Shown: in pieces, positions 60,835 through 64,000 of the stretch | How the letters are laid out: every line of letters begins with the position of its first letter | How positions within the stretch are numbered: position 1 is the first letter of the stretch | DNA from: Niallia taxi | GTDB taxonomy: Bacteria > Bacillota > Bacilli > Bacillales > Cytobacillaceae | Length of the DNA: 64,000 nucleotides | NCBI RefSeq assembly: GCF_032818155.1 | Contig: NZ_CP102589.1 | Location: forward strand, 2,280,001-2,344,000 | Direction: 5' to 3' | Program-made: the position numbers and the translations under genes | Notes under the pieces: generated by a model | Told to the model about the DNA's origin: nothing | The model's database searches: none | The model's input: only the letters and a program-made list of their open reading frames with translations

Positions 60835-61576
60835 TAAAGAAAGCACATATATAACGTGGGTTTTATGGCTGTTAGGAATAATTTTAGCTGGTGCGTTCAC
60901 GCTTTTCTTTTTATGGAGACAAGGAATCTGGATACCGAATGCCTTTCGTGCAGATGATTATGCTGTAAAAGGGATTGATGTATCTGCTTACCAAGGAGAA
61001 ATCAACTGGTCGAAAATCGAGGATCAAAATATGAAATTTGCTTTTTTGAAAGCGACAGAAGGGAGCTCTTTTGTTGATGAGAGGTTCGCATACAATTGGG
61101 ATGAAGCACATAAAACAGCGCTGAGGGTTGGTGCATACCACTTTTTCAGCTATGACAGCAGCGGCAAAACTCAAGCGGAAAATTTCATCCGCACGGTCCC
61201 TAAAGAAGTAAATGCCCTTCCACCTGTTATTGATGTCGAATTTTATGGCGATAAAGAAAAAAATCTCCCTGTGCGAAGCGACGTAGAAAAAGAGCTAAGA
61301 ACAATGATTGACATGCTTAATAAGCATTATGGAAAAAGAATCATTATATACACAACACAAAAGGCGTATGATTTATACATAAAAAATGGGTTTAAAGAAA
61401 GTGACATTTGGATTCGTGATGTTTTCACAGATCCTTCGCTTCCAGACAGGCGAAACTGGGTCTTTTGGCAATACACGGATAAAGAAAGACTCGAAGGATA
61501 TAATGGCGAGGAAAAATTCATAGATGTAAATGTGTTTCATCGAAGTTTAGCAGAGTTTGAGGCATATGGAAAATAA
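60821..61576 (+). CDS. Glycoside hydrolase family 25 lysozyme, membrane-anchored
   Basis: The 251-residue protein has an N-terminal membrane segment (about 13-33) and a GH25 domain (about 46-247): KGIDVSAYQGEINW with the first catalytic Asp, FAFLKATEGSSFVDERF, GAYHFFSYDSSGKTQAENF, PPVIDVEFYGDKE with the catalytic Glu, and VFWQYTDKERLEGYNGEEKF then IDVNVFH. GH25 enzymes cleave peptidoglycan between MurNAc and GlcNAc. No holin is adjacent, so a cell-wall turnover role is more likely than a phage one. The start region is overlapped by a 23-codon upstream ORF. Confidence 0.88.
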   Translation: MGGTNKESTYITWVLWLLGIILAGAFTLFFLWRQGIWIPNAFRADDYAVKGIDVSAYQGEINWSKIEDQNMKFAFLKATEGSSFVDERFAYNWDEAHKTALRVGAYHFFSYDSSGKTQAENFIRTVPKEVNALPPVIDVEFYGDKEKNLPVRSDVEKELRTMIDMLNKHYGKRIIIYTTQKAYDLYIKNGFKESDIWIRDVFTDPSLPDRRNWVFWQYTDKERLEGYNGEEKFIDVNVFHRSLAEFEAYGK

Positions 61577-61577
61577 T

Positions 61578-61611
61578 AAAAGGAGCATTCGATTTTAGAA
61601 TGCCCCTTTTA
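61578..61611. terminator. Terminator between convergent GH25 and WrbA-type genes
   Basis: AAAAGGAGCATTC (61578-61590) pairs with GAATGCCCCTTTT (61598-61610) with one mismatch, flanked by A and T. Confidence 0.85.
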
Positions 61612-61613
61612 GT

Positions 61614-62231
61614 TTATTGATTGCCTTTTTTCACCCAATCGGCAACAGTAACAACTCGTTTTGCCTGATGCTGAACGGCTTTTTTGTAGACTTCTTTATC
61701 GCCGACGATTTCGTTGTTTTGGTCAACTGAAACGCTTGTTCCATATGGATTGCCGCCTGCAGCATAAAGGGATTGATCGGTATATCCTGGTGTAACAACA
61801 ATGGCACCCCAGTGGTACATGGTTGTATATAGGCTTAAAATCGTTGCTTCTTGGCCGCCATGTGGATTTTGAGCAGATGTCATTGCACTTACCACTTTAT
61901 TAACTGTCTTGCCATTAAACCAAATTCCGCCTGTGGTATCTAAAAACTGCTTCATCTGGGCAGCCACATTTCCAAAGCGAGTCGGTGTACTAAAAATGAT
62001 TGCATCAGCGTTAACAATATCATCTGGTGTGATAACTGGGATATCTTTTGTTTCCTCCACATGGGCTTTCCATGCTGGATTTCCTTCAATGACGCTTTGT
62101 GGTACTGTTTCTTCTACACGATAAATGGTAACATCTGCGCCGCTTTCTTTTGCTCCTTCAGCAGCCCACTGTGCAAGCAGATAATTAGTCCCTGTTGAAC
62201 TGTAATAAACGATGGCCAATTTAACTGTCAT
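61614..62231 (-). CDS. wrbA: WrbA-type NAD(P)H:quinone oxidoreductase
   Basis: The 205-residue flavodoxin-fold protein reduces quinones by two electrons and so avoids semiquinone formation. It has the FMN-binding VYYSSTGTNYLLAQW (about 9-23), STPTRFGNVAAQMKQFLD (about 80-97), GGIWFNGKTVNKVVSAMTS, the HGGQEATILSLYTTMYHWG segment and GYTDQ, all typical of WrbA. It lies 29 nt downstream of the aldehyde dehydrogenase gene on the same strand, and the two probably form a stress or aromatic-compound detoxification operon. Confidence 0.9.
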   Translation of the reverse strand: MTVKLAIVYYSSTGTNYLLAQWAAEGAKESGADVTIYRVEETVPQSVIEGNPAWKAHVEETKDIPVITPDDIVNADAIIFSTPTRFGNVAAQMKQFLDTTGGIWFNGKTVNKVVSAMTSAQNPHGGQEATILSLYTTMYHWGAIVVTPGYTDQSLYAAGGNPYGTSVSVDQNNEIVGDKEVYKKAVQHQAKRVVTVADWVKKGNQ

Positions 62232-62260
62232 TTTAAATTCCTCCTAATTCATGTAATAGC

Positions 62261-63718
62261 TTAAAATGGGTACTTGCGGAAATTCGTTTGCACAGAAATC
62301 CATTTCGTAATCGTAAATTCTTCGACAATCCAGTCATTGCCGAATCGGCCCATACCACTTGCTTTAGTTCCACCAAAGGGAACGGTTGGACTATCGTTTA
62401 CAGTCTGGTCGTTTATATGTGTCATGCCACTTTCTACTGCTAATCCAAGTGTTCGGCCCTTATCAAGATCATTTGTGAAGATAGCAGAGCTTAATCCATA
62501 TTCTGTGTCGTTTGCGAGTTCAATTGCATGCTCATCTGAATCTGCTTTAATAATTGTCGAGATAGGTGCAAATAACTCCGTTTGTGCCAGCTTACTTCTA
62601 TTATCTACATCAACAAACACAAATGGTGTTAATAAATTTCCAATCCTTTTGCCTTCAAGGGCCAATTTACAGCCTTCTGCTTTTGCTTCCTCAATGAAGG
62701 ACATGGCTTTATCTGCTTGTCTTTCATTAATAAGAGGACCAATGATTGTTTTCGGATCCTTTGGGTCTCCGTATGGTACACTCTTAACCCTTGCGATGAA
62801 CTTTTCAACAAATTCATCATACACATCCTTGTGAATAATCATCCGATTAATAATCATGCATATTTGTCCTTGGTGGATGAATTTCCCAAAGATTGCTGCA
62901 TCAACAGCACGGTCTACATCTGCATCTGCCAATACAATGAATGGGTTATTGCCCCCAAGCTCAAGTGCCACTCGCTTCAGCATTTTGCCTGCTAATTCGC
63001 CGATATGCTTGCCGACAGGTGTGGACCCAGTAAAGCTAATAAGACCAGAATCTTTGCTTGTCAGCATTTCATCCCCAAGCTCCTGCAGGTCTGATTGAAT
63101 TACTTGGAGCACACCTTTTGGAAGTCCTGCAACCTCAAATGCTCTCGCAATTATAGAACCCCCGGCAAGCCCTGTCTGCAAATCCGGTTTATGTACAACA
63201 GCATTGCCAAGTGCTAAAGCAGGGGCAATTGTTCGCATAGATAAGTTCATTGGGAAGTTAAATGGAGAGATGGATGTAATAACACCTAGCGGCAGGCGGT
63301 ACACATAGTTTTTCTTTCCATCCTTTTCTGACATATCTCGGCTTTGGTCAATTTTATCAACAAGGTCGAAGGAAGCATCCAAATAAGCAAGGGTCAGGTC
63401 AAGCTCCACATTTGCTTTTATATTACTGCCGCCTGTTTCCTGTGAAATAATGGCGACAATTTCCTCTCTGTTGTTCTTTAAAAATTCACTTGCCTTTTTC
63501 AATATAGCAAGCCTTTCTGTGGGCGTTGTTTTCGCCCATTCCTTTTGTGCTGTTTTGGCGGATGAAAAAGCTCCATGAAGCTGATCGACAGTCGCAATAC
63601 TGAAAACAGTTATCGTTGACTGGTCATAAGGATTTTTGTCTTCAAAAGTTCTGCCTGTTTTCCCTTCCGTCCAGACACCATCAATAAAACTCTTATTCAG
63701 CTCTACAAAGCGTTCCAT
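62261..63718 (-). CDS. Aldehyde dehydrogenase, benzaldehyde/vanillin type
   Basis: The 485-residue NAD(P)-dependent enzyme has FNFPMNLSMRTIAPALALGN with HKPDLQTGL, the cofactor motif SFTGSTPVGKHIGELAG, the general-base ELGGNNPFIVLADAD (about 252-266) and the nucleophile Cys in FIHQGQICMIINRM (about 286). It resembles Bacillus YfmT-like aromatic aldehyde dehydrogenases. With the WrbA-type gene it may clear reactive aldehydes and quinones. It could also oxidise lactaldehyde, but it is 50 kb from the rhamnose genes. Confidence 0.9.
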   Translation of the reverse strand: MERFVELNKSFIDGVWTEGKTGRTFEDKNPYDQSTITVFSIATVDQLHGAFSSAKTAQKEWAKTTPTERLAILKKASEFLKNNREEIVAIISQETGGSNIKANVELDLTLAYLDASFDLVDKIDQSRDMSEKDGKKNYVYRLPLGVITSISPFNFPMNLSMRTIAPALALGNAVVHKPDLQTGLAGGSIIARAFEVAGLPKGVLQVIQSDLQELGDEMLTSKDSGLISFTGSTPVGKHIGELAGKMLKRVALELGGNNPFIVLADADVDRAVDAAIFGKFIHQGQICMIINRMIIHKDVYDEFVEKFIARVKSVPYGDPKDPKTIIGPLINERQADKAMSFIEEAKAEGCKLALEGKRIGNLLTPFVFVDVDNRSKLAQTELFAPISTIIKADSDEHAIELANDTEYGLSSAIFTNDLDKGRTLGLAVESGMTHINDQTVNDSPTVPFGGTKASGMGRFGNDWIVEEFTITKWISVQTNFRKYPF

Positions 63719-63910
63719 TATTTACACCTCGGTTTTTAGAAATTTCATGACATGATATTTTAGCCAATTTTATCTTTAATATTCTACCCGATGATAGATA
63801 GGACAAACATGCTATCGTGAATGGAGAGAGGCCATATAACAAGTAAGAGTGTTCAGTTATACTCTGCATAAGCTGTCATTCTTGCACCATAATAAAGATG
63901 AATACATAAA

Positions 63911-63943
63911 AAAATCCCCATCCAATAATGGAGAAGGGGAATA
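63911..63943 (-). terminator. Minus-strand terminator near the right edge
   Basis: On the minus strand CCCC..TCCA pairs with TGGA..GGGG around an ATTAT-type loop, followed by a run of T (the A run at 63908-63914 on the plus strand). Confidence 0.65.
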
Positions 63944-63963
63944 GGAACAATTATAATACGTTA

Positions 63964-63999
63964 TCAATCTTTTTTAATAACGAAATTAATTGTTTTCTT
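63964..63999 (-). CDS. Possible C-terminal end of a gene running in from the right
   Basis: A minus-strand frame from the window edge reads KKTINFVIKKD and stops at 63964-63966, shortly before the minus-strand terminator. Only 11 codons are visible, so the identity is unknown. Confidence 0.3.
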   Translation of the reverse strand, partial: KKTINFVIKKD

Positions 64000-64000
64000 T

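Noticed and set aside
62261..63718. Lactaldehyde dehydrogenase completing the rhamnose pathway
   Set aside because: Sequence type is closer to aromatic aldehyde dehydrogenases, and it is paired with a quinone reductase gene 50 kb from the rhamnose locus.

Overview
The window is low-GC Firmicutes DNA, almost certainly chromosomal and from an endospore-forming member of the Bacillaceae. The evidence is a SpoIIP gene, a Spo0E-type regulator, YtrA-type GntR control of an ABC transporter, type 2 IPP isomerase, ThiT behind a TPP riboswitch, AGGAGG-type ribosome binding sites with many TTG and GTG starts, and cre-like sites. I see no rRNA, tRNA, CRISPR array, insertion sequence or prophage. The genus cannot be fixed from sequence alone; a Niallia/Bacillus-like organism is my impression only.

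Layout. 0.3-4.9 kb: a LysM/SH3 wall-binding protein, a GNAT-like protein and a membrane GGDEF-EAL protein. 5.2-13.9 kb: an L-rhamnose locus with an AraC-type regulator, rhamnulokinase, rhamnose isomerase, mutarotase, an MFS sugar porter, a DeoR-type regulator, rhamnulose-1-phosphate aldolase and lactaldehyde reductase. This takes L-rhamnose to DHAP plus 1,2-propanediol. 14.0-16.3 kb: a VanZ-like protein and a MarR/MFS efflux pair.

16.5-33.1 kb is the most unusual part: a carbohydrate island with two complete PTS permeases. It holds a glucitol-family system (gutM-srlA-srlE-sorC1, a SAF-domain dehydrogenase, srlB), a four-gene 2-oxoacid/acetoin-dehydrogenase-type complex (E1 alpha, E1 beta, E2, E3), and a galactitol-family system (EIIA, EIIC, EIIB). 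A small membrane protein, a zinc alcohol dehydrogenase, two SDRs and a second SorC regulator follow. Five promoters in this island carry the same operator: two ACAAATGT half-sites separated by exactly 11 nt, so start-to-start spacing is 19. This implies one regulon covering both transporters, the dehydrogenases and the TPP-dependent complex. No sugar-phosphate kinase or aldolase is present, so the standard sorbitol and galactitol routes do not explain the island. I infer a polyol pathway that ends in oxidative cleavage to an acyl-CoA.

33.1-64 kb is mostly ordinary chromosome: a YtrA-type regulated ABC transporter, mannose-6-phosphate isomerase, a PHP phosphatase, an alpha/beta hydrolase, a chemoreceptor translationally overlapped with an orphan sugar-binding lipoprotein, and a PlsC/FabZ-like pair whose FabZ-like member lacks the catalytic His. 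Then come SpoIIP, Spo0E, a sugar isomerase, a GH3 glycosidase with its LacI regulator, and a catalytically degenerate tyrosine recombinase. The right end holds a class V aminotransferase, a TPP riboswitch with thiT, a GH18 enzyme, a metallo-beta-lactamase-fold protein, fni, a GH25 lysozyme, a WrbA-type flavoprotein and an aldehyde dehydrogenase. Two copies of a GC-rich intergenic repeat lie at 38.6 and 58.4 kb.
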